Below the pieces are notes generated by a model. It was not told where the DNA came from. It did not search any database and worked only from the letters and a program-made list of their open reading frames with translations. The position numbers were made by a program, and so were the translations under genes. 64,000 nucleotides of DNA from Triops longicaudatus (taxonomy: Eukaryota; Arthropoda; Branchiopoda; Notostraca; Triopsidae). The stretch spans positions 124,001 to 188,000 of the forward strand of contig JAGQDJ010000073.1 of NCBI GenBank assembly GCA_022885665.1, read 5' to 3'. Within the stretch, counting starts at the first letter, position 1. Every line of letters starts with the position of its first letter. Below are positions 11,991 through 23,066 of this stretch, piece after piece.

Positions 11991-14084
11991 GAGACTAAAA
12001 TCTTTCATTATCTTAAGAAACGTGCTAAAATTTTCCCCCATTTAATTTATATATTTTTCATCTTTTTATTAATTAACACTTTGTAAGATTCGCGATGCAG
12101 AATTTAAGATTGCAATAATCTTAAGATTTCTTAAATTCTTTCAAATTAAAGTTTCATTCATTTCTTTCTGTAAGAACTATTTTCGAAGATACTTTGCATG
12201 AAACTGTTTCCAGACGAGGAAATTAGCCGTTTTTGGGTCGTCCCAGGCTCGTAAAATTTGTTACACACATCAGCTCCACCCTGGGCTTTTTTACATATTG
12301 TATACATACGCTATACAAGCTCCGGACTGGCCATTGCGGCATTGTGGCAAATGCCGCACGGGCCGAAAAATGACTTTTTGCGCCCTAGCTTTCTAAGTTT
12401 TAATAATGTGAATAAAGTTTAGTGGGTTCGGACTGGAAAATTTCCGCATGGAGGCGCTGGCAAGCCAGTTTTGTACAAGAAGGTCCATACAAGAGGATTT
12501 GGCCCGGTTTTCCTCTTGAAAACCGGGCCAAAAAAAGCCCAAGTCAGATAAATAAAAATTACATATATAAAAGACGTCACACGGTTAGGTTTAGCTTTAC
12601 CTCACCTGCATGTTAATAGAGCTTGTACCCCAAACCTTCTATAATCCCCCACATGTGGAACAGATATGGCTTAGAATGGCGTTTCAGCTGCATTTTAGCA
12701 GCTTCAAAAGGCAGGTGGAAGAAAAAGACTTAATTACGTATTCGAAACAAAAGATACGCGAGTTTTTTAATTCGTACCTTCTTAGTAAAGCAGAAAAGTT
12801 CAGCTTAAAAGAATTTGAAGTCAAAAGATGAATATTGCGACACAATGTCGAGAAAAGCCTAAATTTAGGCAACGAATTTAATCATTGGAATATTTTCTGT
12901 CAATTTTTGTGAAAATTAAGGAATGTTAAAACTTTTATATTTTCGTAAATGAAGGAATTAATGATTGAATACAAATACGATACGTTGTAATTGCCTTTGG
13001 ATATTTTTCTGTAATATTTGGATTTTTAAAGTTTATTTTAGGAATAGTTTATTTTTATTATTCAAAATAAACGTTGGAATTTGGTCATTGGGATGATTAG
13101 GGTAATTAAATTTTGATAAAGGTGTCTTTGCAAGTCAAGATTTGTTTAAAACTAGTTCGTTAGCTTGTCAAATTAATGTTCCATTAAACTGTATAGCAAA
13201 GAATGCTTTTTTTTTTTACACGCGATAACGAACACGAGAGCTTATTTGCGCAGAAAAGAATCCGTGAGCTCTCTTAAGGAAGCAAAATGGGTTTTCCTTG
13301 TTCTTGTCTTCATCAATACTTCTCTCGAACTATTAACACGGTTTACCGCAGTGAGCGATTTATGTGCCAACTCTTTTTCTTTTTTTAAAAAAAGGACGGT
13401 AGGGGGCTTATACGCATTCTGGACATTTTTTGCTCATTTTTTGGTTCCTTTTTGGGCGTCAATACCACGAGGTGTAAAGTATACTGTAGTAAAAAGCGGC
13501 CTTGAATTTCTTTTTTTTTTCATTGTGTTGGAAAAAAGCTATGGCAAAAAGAAATGACGGCAACTGACGCAACTAACGAAGAGAGTTACAACTCGACCTA
13601 GGAGTTACTATTGACCCAATAAGGCAGCAATAGTAGCCTAAATAGTATAAGTGCAATTGTGTTAGTGAAATTAATTTATTACCAAAGAATGGTGCTTTAT
13701 TTGAGCGTTTAGAACGCAAAGCAAGTTCGAAAGCGAACAAGAGATTCTCCGATAAAAATTCAGAAATATTTTCTTTTGGAGAAAGTTTCTTTGTTGTTAA
13801 TGACCAGCTTAACACGCATGATCATTCTATTAAAGGAAAATCAATACAGTTGTTTTAAAAAAATATGAATGGAAAAAATTCAGAAAAGAGGAAGTTAAGC
13901 CTTAAACTTGTATTCCTTTCTTATATTCGCCATTTTCTGCATTTCTTATAGCTTACACTACTAACTTATTCGTATGTGTCTATAGTATGCACAAGTTTGA
14001 AGGGTTTTTTGTTTTTCGTTAGCAGGTGTCTTTTTCATTACGATTCGCGACTTTCCGGACAAGGACTCGCTCGTCTCCAAAAAC
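11991..14084. other. Non-coding stretch
   Basis: AT-rich DNA. Apart from the hairpin fragment at 12.3 kb no repeat, exon or RNA gene is recognised. Open frames here are short and resemble no family. Confidence 0.45.
12336..12357. repeat. Short perfect hairpin in a conserved-looking repeat fragment
   Basis: The arms GCGGCATT and AATGCCGC are exact complements around a 6 base loop. They sit inside a GGACTGGCC...GGGCC context that looks like the end of a dispersed element. It is GC-rich compared with its surroundings. Confidence 0.45.
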
Positions 14085-14270
14085 CCGTGAGTTATAACAC
14101 AGAAAAAGGGCACAAGTCTTCCTGGTAATTTTGAACATCGAATTTGCGTCAAACCACGGTCTACGGCTGCACTTTGATTTTGTTAGCACAAAGAGTAGTC
14201 AAAATACTATCTTTCTGGAAGAAATGGACCTTCGAACTGTTATAGTTACCTTTCGGCAGTGAAAATTCTA
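14085..14270 (+). repeat. AGCTATAACACGGG repeat family, copy 2
   Basis: It starts GTGAGTTATAACACAGAAAA, has the shared TTGAACATCGAATTTGC block exactly, and ends with CTGTTATAGTTACC and GTGAAAATTC, matching copy 1 in order and spacing over about 185 bp. Confidence 0.6.
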
Positions 14271-17200
14271 GAACACTCAATTTGTGCCAAAAATCTCTCC
14301 TTTTCAACCTCGTGTGGTCGAAATTACAAAAGTTTGTTTAGTATTTCTGTTTCTTAAGGTAAAAGCAACAATGAACTTCAACCGTAATAAACGAAAAGCT
14401 CTTATAGAACGCAATTTTTGGACAATACAGCGTAATATTTGGGTTATGGCGTCTCTAGCCAAGCCGCAGCGTTGCCCCACGCGCTACTACTTTGACGTCC
14501 TGCCGCTTGACGCCGCTACTGTTTCTTTCCAACGGTTCAAGCGCAAGAAAATGTCACGCGTCAACAAGTAATGCCAACAATGAAACCTTCTGATTTACTT
14601 TAACAAAACATCACAAATTTTACACATCGTTTCGTCTAATAAATACCTTTTCTTCTATTATAAGCTAGAGCGTTACTACAAACCTAGAATCATTTTTTAT
14701 CCTTATTAAAGATAGACCAAAAATTCTCTGTTAAATTCTTCGCAACAATTAACCAACAAACACGACCGTTGGTATTCAAGTTTTTCTTTTCCGTCTATGG
14801 TCGACAGTCCAAAAAAAGGACGGAACACACCTGTCGAGTGTCCCGCCATGTTTGGTGAGGTCACTTGTCTGGCTGGTAACCAACGACCTCAGATCATCAA
14901 TTTATGCAATGTGGCTCTGTCTTCTGTTCGTACATGCGTTCCCCATTCAATCTCTCTCTGGTTTTGTGAGTGTGTTATGCGATGTCTCCCGTCTCTTCCA
15001 TCTTTGCTCCGACAAACACCTCATTTGCATATCTATTTCCAGCTCTTACGGTCCGTTCATTGACTTTCAGCATTCTGTGAGGAGTTTGCCTCTTCACAAC
15101 GCAAAAATGTGTCTCCCACGGACTATACACCTATAAATTGAATCCTTGATAAAGGCCCTGATAAACTGTGTAATACTTGGTGAATAAGCAACGTACACGA
15201 GACTTAGAAGAATGACAGAAACCAGAAATTACGACACTTCACTCAGCTTTCTGAAAGCAAAATAAGACTTTTAAAATAAAAAAATCTTCAAAACTTAAAT
15301 CCTAAAACCAAAAACAAAATCGTGAATATTAAAATCTTAAAATAAAAAAATAAATGTAAATAAACAACTGCAACAAAAGAAATAAATTATTATTATTATT
15401 ATTATTGTTTTCCATAGGAATTAAAAAATATTTAAAATTTAACTACACACAGTAATTCTTTGGAGGAAAATAACCCTGGAGTCTAGACTGGACCAGCAAA
15501 ATAAAACTAGATAAGGGGAGCTATAAAGAAAACCAGCTTCAGCGGCCTCCAGAATACATAATTAGTGTATGGCGAGACGTGAAAAACTTTCGGGGTCGAT
15601 CCAAAGGCAGAATTGGGCCCAGGACATGAAAAACCTTTACCTCCATACCTACAAAACAAGTTTTTTTTCTTTATTCATGGAGACCTACCTGTGTGAGTCA
15701 TGAGAATAAAATTTCCCATTTTTAGAGTATTTTTTTTTTACAAAAACTTGGATTTTTGGTAAGTTGCTCCACATTTTTCAAGGTATTTTTAATTTTGGAA
15801 AGGAAAAACTCGATGTATGATCTATATTATTTACTATACCTGTAATGTATGGTCTTTTTAACGCGTATTAAGTACGCGAAATCCTGAGATGATGTATAAT
15901 AGCAATCTTGATTTAAATTTTTGTTACAAATTTTCAGGAAACAGAGCTAGATTAGAAAAGGACATTTTTTTCCTGAAATTATTTCAAGAAAATCAAGAAA
16001 AACGCGTTTTTTGTTCAGAAAACCCTAATTAACAATACGCAATAGTACTTGTAATGCACAAAATCGTGAGGTAATGTACAACAACCAGCTTAACTTCGTT
16101 TTCTTAGTTCCTTTCTAGAAAAACGAAGCTAAGTTGAGAACTACGTACTTAATCTGCTACTTTCGTATTACATTTCCAATGCTTTGCTACACAGAAAACC
16201 AAAACGTTGTCATTGCCATCTCCAGAGAACCTGTATGTGCATTGCTTTTTTAAGTATGTGTTAATCCTGCCTTTTTTTCTTGTTTATTGTCTCGCAAGTA
16301 CTCGTTACTCCCATTCGGAATATATTTACATTCATAAAATACGTTCCAAGAGCTTGCAACACATTAGAATAATGCAAAAAAATAATAATAAATAAATAAA
16401 TAAAAATAGAACCCCAGAAAACAGACGTTAAAACGCATGTCGCTTGAAATCCAACAATGTGACAAGTTCTTAAAACTCTGAAACTTACGTCTTTCAACAC
16501 TTGCAACGCCCTCATGAGTGCCAGTTTTACGGATTTTCTTCCGCTTGTGTTAACTCCATTGTTGTCACCTCACATTGAATATTCTTCCTTACTTTTTATT
16601 TTATTTAGGTATTTATTTGTCTTGCTTGACAACATAACCGAATTTGCAACACTCTCGAACGTCCTTTTTCTCTAACATTCTGTCCCCTTTTTCACTTTTT
16701 TCTTCTTTTTTTTTTTGCGTGTTAAGCATGTCATGAATGCCGAATATAGTAGTGCAATACTAAGATTAGTCAACCTTGCGAAATGTCAGAACCGGATGCT
16801 AACAGTTTGCTGGGCATGTATCCTTCGCCTTCTTTTCCTTCTTTTAAAATTCTTTTTGCCATTCTTAAACCCATTTGCCATTCAACTCTTATTGCTCAAC
16901 TCGTGTCTCACAGACGGAATTCAAGTACGACGAGTTAAGCAATCGTACCCTGAAGAGAACAAGTTTTTCAACCTAAAAAGACACATGTACGAAAAAAAAT
17001 AATTTAATAAACAGTATTGACTTGCCGCCGCTTTTTTTGGTATTTAACTCAAGTGCACAAAAGAAGACAAAATGCCTTATGTAGGTAGTCTGAACGAGGT
17101 CGAACAAGCCCAAAGTCGGTAACAATAGTCACGAAACGCACCGGTGCACTCTTTTCTATTTTTTAAGAGCATTGTATTCCTCTGTATACTTGTAGTATAC

Positions 17201-18395
17201 TACTCATTCCTTAAAAAAAAAGGAAAAAAACAAAACAAAAACAAAAAACAAAAAAAAAACAAGTTTGCACTTCTTGTGTAAGTATCAGTCCAAGACTTAC
17301 TTTATACTGAACTTGTCTTCTTTGTTTACTTTTTTAATATACATTGGATGGATAAAAGGACCACCTGTAACGATTTACTTTGTTAAAAAGCGTCTGATCG
17401 CCAGAGTTGGGTGATTTTAAGTTTAATTATATAAAAATCTAATTATGACGAATTGTGGGCTATTAAATGAGGTATTGTACGCTTTAAGAAGACAAAATGT
17501 AAGACCAAATTTCTATCAGCACTAGAGGCTCTTCGACTGTACGATAATTTGTCCGTGCAAACACAACAACGTGTTTATGTTTTGCCACAACTAGCGTTAA
17601 AAAAATAAAAAGTTCTTTGTGATATAAAAAATATCTTAAGTAAAACTTAGTTAATGCTCCCTATTATTGCAAAACATTCTAGCTTTGATTTGTGCAAAAC
17701 GGTACATGATTTTGTCCAAATGCTTGAAGAAAACAAGAAAAGGCAACGTTGAAGGGGCGTGGCTTGAAGCATCCGCCATTTTTCCTCTGTTTTGATCTGT
17801 GCAGTGGTATTTTTTTTTTTTGCATTTTGGTCAGCGCACTGTTGCCAATTCGCGTTTCACAACGTGTGCCTCACGGTCAAAATGTACGCTGTCCAAAGCG
17901 TACCAAATCGTCACTTTACAGTTTAAATTCACATAAAAAATAAATACAGCGAATTTATACCCAATCTTTGAGCAGTTTCTTCTCTAATTTACCACTTACA
18001 AAAAAGGTATTTTTGCTAAATTTTTAGATACATATACTGAGCGGTGCAACGAAATAAGTAGGGGCCGTTTCTTGCCAAGAATACCACAGCTTCCGTTTTT
18101 TTTTCTCATGTACACTGTACTACATTCCAACGAAAATTTTCCCATGTGGACTTCGTTATGTTTACTAAATGTGTAATTTTTTCCAATTCCAAAACCTGTG
18201 TAGTTCACCAGTTACGATTTTTCTACGGTTGGCTGTACGTATCAACTGTCCTATGATTCATAAACGAACATGCCGAGATTGACGTCAACAGAATGCAACA
18301 ATGAAAAAACGGTGCAGCAAGTCAAATGCAGCCGAAAGCTTTCGTTTCGGCTTGATTCAAACAGAGAAAAGAAACTGTTGCACATCACAGGCTTA

Positions 18396-18417
18396 AGAAA
18401 GGCCAAAAGGCCTTTCT
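18396..18417. repeat. Perfect 9 bp hairpin
   Basis: AGAAAGGCC and GGCCTTTCT are exact complements around an AAAA loop. A second perfect 9 bp hairpin with a 4 base loop (18537-18558) lies 120 bp downstream. Neither is followed by a T run long enough to suggest a Pol III terminator. Function is unknown. Confidence 0.5.
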
Positions 18418-18536
18418 AGTGAAGAAAAAATACAAAAACTTGCATTTGTACAGAAAAGAAACTATTTAAGACTGTTCTTATTTAGAAAGAAGGCAATTTT
18501 TAACGCTCGAGTGCAACAAGCGTGAGTCGGAGAACC

Positions 18537-18558
18537 AATTGAGCTAATGAGCTCAATT
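18537..18558. repeat. Perfect 9 bp hairpin
   Basis: AATTGAGCT and AGCTCAATT are exact complements around a 4 base AATG loop. See the neighbouring hairpin at 18396. Confidence 0.5.
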
Positions 18559-19411
18559 CTTTTGCTTAACCCAACATTGGTGCCTCTTATTTTACACCAC
18601 CCTCGTTAAGCTTGTCCTTTACCTTGAGTCATCTTTGAGTTCTTTTTTTTCGGTTTGACCATTTTTTGTCGCTGCGGCAATTTCCTTAACAAGAAAGTTG
18701 TTCAGAAAAGAAGAGACGACAGTGTTAAAGGCCAATTTTCACGCTTTTCACTTCCTCCTCCGGCCAAATAGCGTTCTTTGAGTGATTCAGAGGAAATGGC
18801 TCACTTTATTTGACGTCATTTCTGAAAAATCTCTTCCAGGAACACCCAATTTTGTTTTTAAATATTTCGCAAATTAATTTAACAAATTAATTTAACAAAT
18901 TCTAGTTTTTACTATTTCTCAAAATGGCTTTCACCTTTTTATTTTAATAGCACGTTAATAAAAGAATAAAAATATTTCAAACATGATTGTTGAGCTACAA
19001 AGGTCTCCAAGTTCGCGTTCCCTCCCCTTTCTCAGGATAAAAATGCAAATGATGCTGCTCTGGAGGCTATGAATGCTGAAGCAGCTAAAAGTTTCGCCCT
19101 TACATTGACTTTTGTCCTTGTCTTTCGGTTCCAACTCTTGTATGTAACTGAACAAAAGGTTTCTATCATTCGGGTGAGGTATTCATACTCCCAGAAAGGC
19201 CAAGATCGGAATGAGGAGGGAGGGGAGGGCGAAAAGTGCTGAGTAAACCCCAACTTATTACTTATACGAAAACACTGTGATGCACAAAGGTGCAGGAGAC
19301 ATTCTTCTCCCTTACTGTGATCTAAATTTTAGATTAAGTTCGTTATAACCGGTCTAAAGAAAATTTTTAAATGGGAATCGTTTCCCATTTTTCGGGGAGT
19401 TTTTCGGGGTT

Positions 19412-19606
19412 TTCGAATTTTCAGTACCAAACCTTAACTGTGGCATTTAGAAGCTTATTTTTTTTGCCGAAGTTATAACACATTGATTGTTATTTCTGAC
19501 TATTAAATCAAAATATAGTCACAGCTTTTTGTTTCCCGCAAATTGGATGTTCAAAATAACCAAGAGAATTCCGACCCTTTTCCCGTGTTATGGCTTATGG
19601 GTTTTC
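19412..19606 (-). repeat. AGCTATAACACGGG repeat family, copy 3 (inverted)
   Basis: Read on the minus strand it opens with AAGCCATAACACGGGAAAAG, then has a TTTTGAACATCCAATTTGC block, and ends near a CTGAAAATTC block. This is the same order as copies 1 and 2, with extra sequence inserted in the middle. Confidence 0.55.
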
Positions 19607-20610
19607 GGAAGGCGGCGCTTAACTTCCTCTCATTTGGCTTTTTTTTTGTTGTGCCAAATTAGAATCTTAATATCGAAGCTACAGAAACCTATTGACCTAA
19701 CCTAACCTCATTCTCAACGCATTATACCTTGAACTAGCTAACTTAACACTAACTATCCTACCACACCTTAAAAGAACGTATTTTAAAACTAAAGAAACCT
19801 AATCAACCTATCTTAACCTAAATAACCCTTGATACCGTGTTAACAGCTACTTTTCGTGTGACGGTGGTCTGAGCACTAAACCTTCATGATGAAACTTAGA
19901 TAAACTGTTAAAAACTTGAAACAGGAGTTAGTAGCTTGGAACAAATTTACGACTCGATTCCAAACTTCACCGTCTTACTTTATATCTTCCTCTTTTTGGG
20001 TTCATACTTTTTGGGGTCCCTAGCCCCTCTATTGCCTTTCAATGGCAGTGAGGAGCATATGTCAGTGGTCTACCTAATTAGGATATCCGCAAAACGGTTA
20101 TAAAGATATCAAGGTGAAGCGGAAGTTAGCGGTCGACAAGCGTATCAAGTGCAGCGGCTCCAGCTTTTCCCAAACTGATGCTTCCCACTTCGGTGTTACA
20201 GCTTTTATCTTATTCCCTTATTTTTCGCTTTATTCTTTCTTTGTGTCTTTGTTAGCTCAACAGCCTGCTTGTCCCCTTACTTACACGATTCTCGGTAAAT
20301 TTCACTGCGATTACGGGTAACATGCAAAAAAGGGGAGGAACTGTCCAGCGTTTATATACTGCCCTCCCACATCCGTAAAGGTTTTTACCGTTTTCCCTCG
20401 TCTTGTGAGCAGTAGTGCTCAACAATCATATACCCAGACCGTCCATCAATGTCAACTTGACTTACCATCTCTCCCGGAACTTACCACCTGCTTTTTTTCG
20501 CTATCACAATCATCATTTTTTAAAAAAATCACAAGCATAAAAAAGTCAAAAATTAGAAAAAAAAATCAAATAGTGCTTAATGTGAACAAGTGTCTGCGAA
20601 ACCTTGCATA

Positions 20611-20790
20611 AACTCATAAGCTATAACACGGGAAAATGGTTGAAGTTCGCTGGGTAAATTTGAACAGACCATTTGCTTGAAGCAAAAAGGTTTTGACTGG
20701 GTTTCGATGTAGCCCTTAGGAAGACTGGTTTATGGACTATCTTTCTGGGTAAAATGAAGCTTTTTTCTTGGTAAGCGTTCCGGAGTTAAT
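20611..20790 (+). repeat. AGCTATAACACGGG repeat family, copy 4
   Basis: It opens CATAAGCTATAACACGGGAA, then TTTGAACAGACCATTTGC. The following ~100 bp is diverged from copies 1 and 2 and its far end is not definable. Confidence 0.5.
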
Positions 20791-20807
20791 TGTTGAGTAA
20801 CCTACGC

Positions 20808-21377
20808 ATGCTCGTAGGAGTCTTGTTGTCATCACATCCCACATCCTCTGATAATGTTCGCTGTGGTCTCTCCTGCCACCCCTTGCATGAACGTGCACAC
20901 ATATGCGGCAGCGCGAAAGCTGTCTCGCTGCTCTTGTGCATCGTGGCCCGGCGAGCAGTAGTGAGCTTTATAGGACGTCGCATGGCAACCACGATCGCTC
21001 TTGTGAAAGCAGCTACCAACCATAGCCCAAGTTCCCAATTTGGTGCTATCATGACACCCCCTTCCTTCCTTCCTACCATTCCGCCAACGCAAGCACCCAA
21101 AGTCATTTCAACTTTCGACTTTACCTACCAGCAGCGAAACAAACTTGCGAAAGAATATACCGTACGTATTACACAAGCATTCGTGAATACTATAGTGACA
21201 TTCTGTGCAACGTTGGGCATTTTCCTGTCGATGCTTTTCCAGGCGTTTCGATTCTACGGATTAATGGAATTAATCAACGGATTTTTTTTGCAAACCGTCC
21301 ATTGGTTCCGTTATGGGTCACGTAATATAAGTGTGGAGTACAGTGAACTAATTATGGCAAGAACGAACGAAACCTAA
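20808..21377 (+). CDS. Hypothetical open frame, 189 aa (doubtful)
   Basis: This is the longest single open frame outside the two recognised genes. It starts at an ATG and ends TAA. The first ~90 codons lie in a CpG-richer pocket. A hydrophobic segment of about 24 residues lies at roughly 125-150, preceded by a polar stretch rich in Lys and Arg. I recognise no domain. An antisense frame of about 100 codons overlaps the GC-rich half, which is typical of a compositional artefact. A short RFX X-box-like sequence (GTCGCATGGCAAC, 20979-20991) lies within it, so the pocket could be regulatory instead of coding. Treat as unproven. Confidence 0.2.
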   Translation: MLVGVLLSSHPTSSDNVRCGLSCHPLHERAHICGSAKAVSLLLCIVARRAVVSFIGRRMATTIALVKAATNHSPSSQFGAIMTPPSFLPTIPPTQAPKVISTFDFTYQQRNKLAKEYTVRITQAFVNTIVTFCATLGIFLSMLFQAFRFYGLMELINGFFLQTVHWFRYGSRNISVEYSELIMARTNET

Positions 21378-22379
21378 ACTTACAATTAAACTTAATATCT
21401 ACTTTGCTATAAAAGGTGTTCGATATAACAAGATTGTGTATTGTACACGGAATTTCAGCGTCAAAAGGTAAAAGAAATAGTTCACTATTTCGTCTTATAC
21501 ATTTCTTAGTAATTCAGATTTTGAGTTCAAACTTCTTTAACCTATGCAGAAGTTCCAATTCAGTGCAAAGAAACCCAGTTTAACTCGCATTCAAGTGAAC
21601 ATACTGATTTGGCCCATACATACACACAATACGGCAAAAATTTGGCTACTTCGCTAGGTTAGAAGGTTAAGTTTACAAAAATAAATTAGTTTAAGGCGTA
21701 CGGTTAATTTAAGAGAGTTATGGTTAATTTACCCTGGTTTGAAATATATCACGTTCAGTTAAAATTTAGGTTACGTTAATTTAGCCTTAGACTGATTTCA
21801 GATACTTCATTAAAGGTTAATTAAGTTATTTCATTTACTCCACTCAAACTACATCACGTTACATTAGAGTTACGTTACGCCAAGTTAACTTAAGCTTAAT
21901 TACATCTAGGATAGTTTCAGTTAAGTTGCTGGAAGGTTTATTAGAAAGGCCATTTTCGGCTTCGGTTTTCATTAACTCTGCCTTAGTTACGTTTTTACCC
22001 GCTAACAGCGTTTACAGATAAAAAAAAACTCAACCAGAACTCTAAAAAATTCCCTTCTTTCTTCAAAAAGGTTTCAGCAGAAGAAACTCCTTACACATCA
22101 ATCCATGTTATCACATAACATCCAAACGAGCTCTTTAGCTCCTCCCCATCGCATCTTGATACTCCTAAAAAATACCTAAAACTGTTGGAAGAAAACTTGA
22201 CCCCGACTCTGACTCAAGGCACTTAACGTTCAAACGCAACAATGGAAAACCGTTCCTCCAAGCAGCAAACCAGGCTCGGTAACATCCAAAAGAGGGAGGC
22301 GCCTGAATGCCACCTTATTCTTGTGATAAAAACCTTTGAATGTGTGTTCCTTTGCAGTTCCTGCAATTCGTTCAGTTTC
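21378..22379. other. GTTA-rich degenerate tract
   Basis: From about 21655 to 21930 the sequence is dominated by irregular GGTTA / GTTAA / TTACG words on one strand. A related tract with CCTAA words is at 19690-19830. They recall degenerate arthropod telomere-like TTAGG arrays but are not periodic. No gene is seen. Confidence 0.35.
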
Positions 22380-22960
22380 CAACGGTCTCCAGCGTTTAGC
22401 GAACGCGTTGCAGCGCACTAACCGCTCCGAAGCCCGTTGCCCCGGCCTTCGTGGCCGTCATAAAACGCGGGCTCCTGACTCCCGTCGTACAGTTCGCAAA
22501 CGGACGCCAAGCCACGAGGAAGGGTGGTGGGTTAGTGGGAGGGAGACGGGGTCGGGTAGGCAACGACTGCAGAGTGCGTGTTAAAAAGTTATTCAGTGCT
22601 AGCTGCCAAAACCAAATGCATATAGAGACGTGTGTACATGTGTGTGTATCCATGTATGCATATTTGTGAGAGTAGTGCCATGGGTAATAAGAACCTCCCC
22701 CTTTTCCACCACTTACCCGCTAGCTAAAAACTTTACCCGTTGCCCCCTCCCCCTTTTTTGGGGGGTAACCGAACGCTATGAACCTCCGTCGCTACGCGTT
22801 TAGTTGCTTCCCAGCGCTTACCTGAGAGCCACGCGGGGCCAGTGGCAGCCAAGACGCCGTATCAAGTCCACACGGCTCGGCAGGTTGCGTTAAATTGCGA
22901 GCATTAAGCCGCTTTACTTCAGTAACTTAAGTGACTTGGTCAGTTACCTCGAAAATAAAC
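22380..22960 (+). promoter_or_regulatory. CpG-rich candidate promoter region
   Basis: CpG and G+C are clearly higher than in the flanks, in two blocks (about 22380-22570 and 22770-22910) separated by C/T-rich DNA. The downstream edge carries two TCAGT initiator-like words (about 22917 and 22940), followed by leader-like A-rich sequence. It lies 12.3 kb upstream of mir-276 on the same strand. That makes it a plausible but untested promoter for the primary microRNA transcript or for an unseen gene. Confidence 0.35.
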
Positions 22961-23066
22961 CTTAGTTGAAAAGTGAACGAAGTGTACAGTGACGTGTACA
23001 AACGAAAAATGCCTTGGAAGACGCAGTAGCAAGGGAAACAAATCTAAAAATTCAAGACAAATAAAG
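22941..23066 (+). ncRNA. Candidate noncoding first exon
   Basis: The sequence after the initiator-like TCAGT has the texture of an arthropod 5' leader (GAAAAGTGAACGAAGTG) and ends AATAAAG before GTAAGAATGG, a strong splice donor at 23067. It contains only a six-codon ATG frame. The next exon cannot be identified. It could belong to a primary mir-276 transcript. This is inference from sequence texture alone. Confidence 0.25.

Larger units (their letters stand above)
14271..19411. other. Non-coding stretch
   Basis: A GC-richer patch at about 14450-14570 lies in a short open frame of no recognised family. There is a (TTA)n microsatellite at about 15387-15406, A-rich low complexity at about 17210-17260, and two perfect 9 bp hairpins at 18396-18417 and 18537-18558. 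No gene is recognised. Confidence 0.4.
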
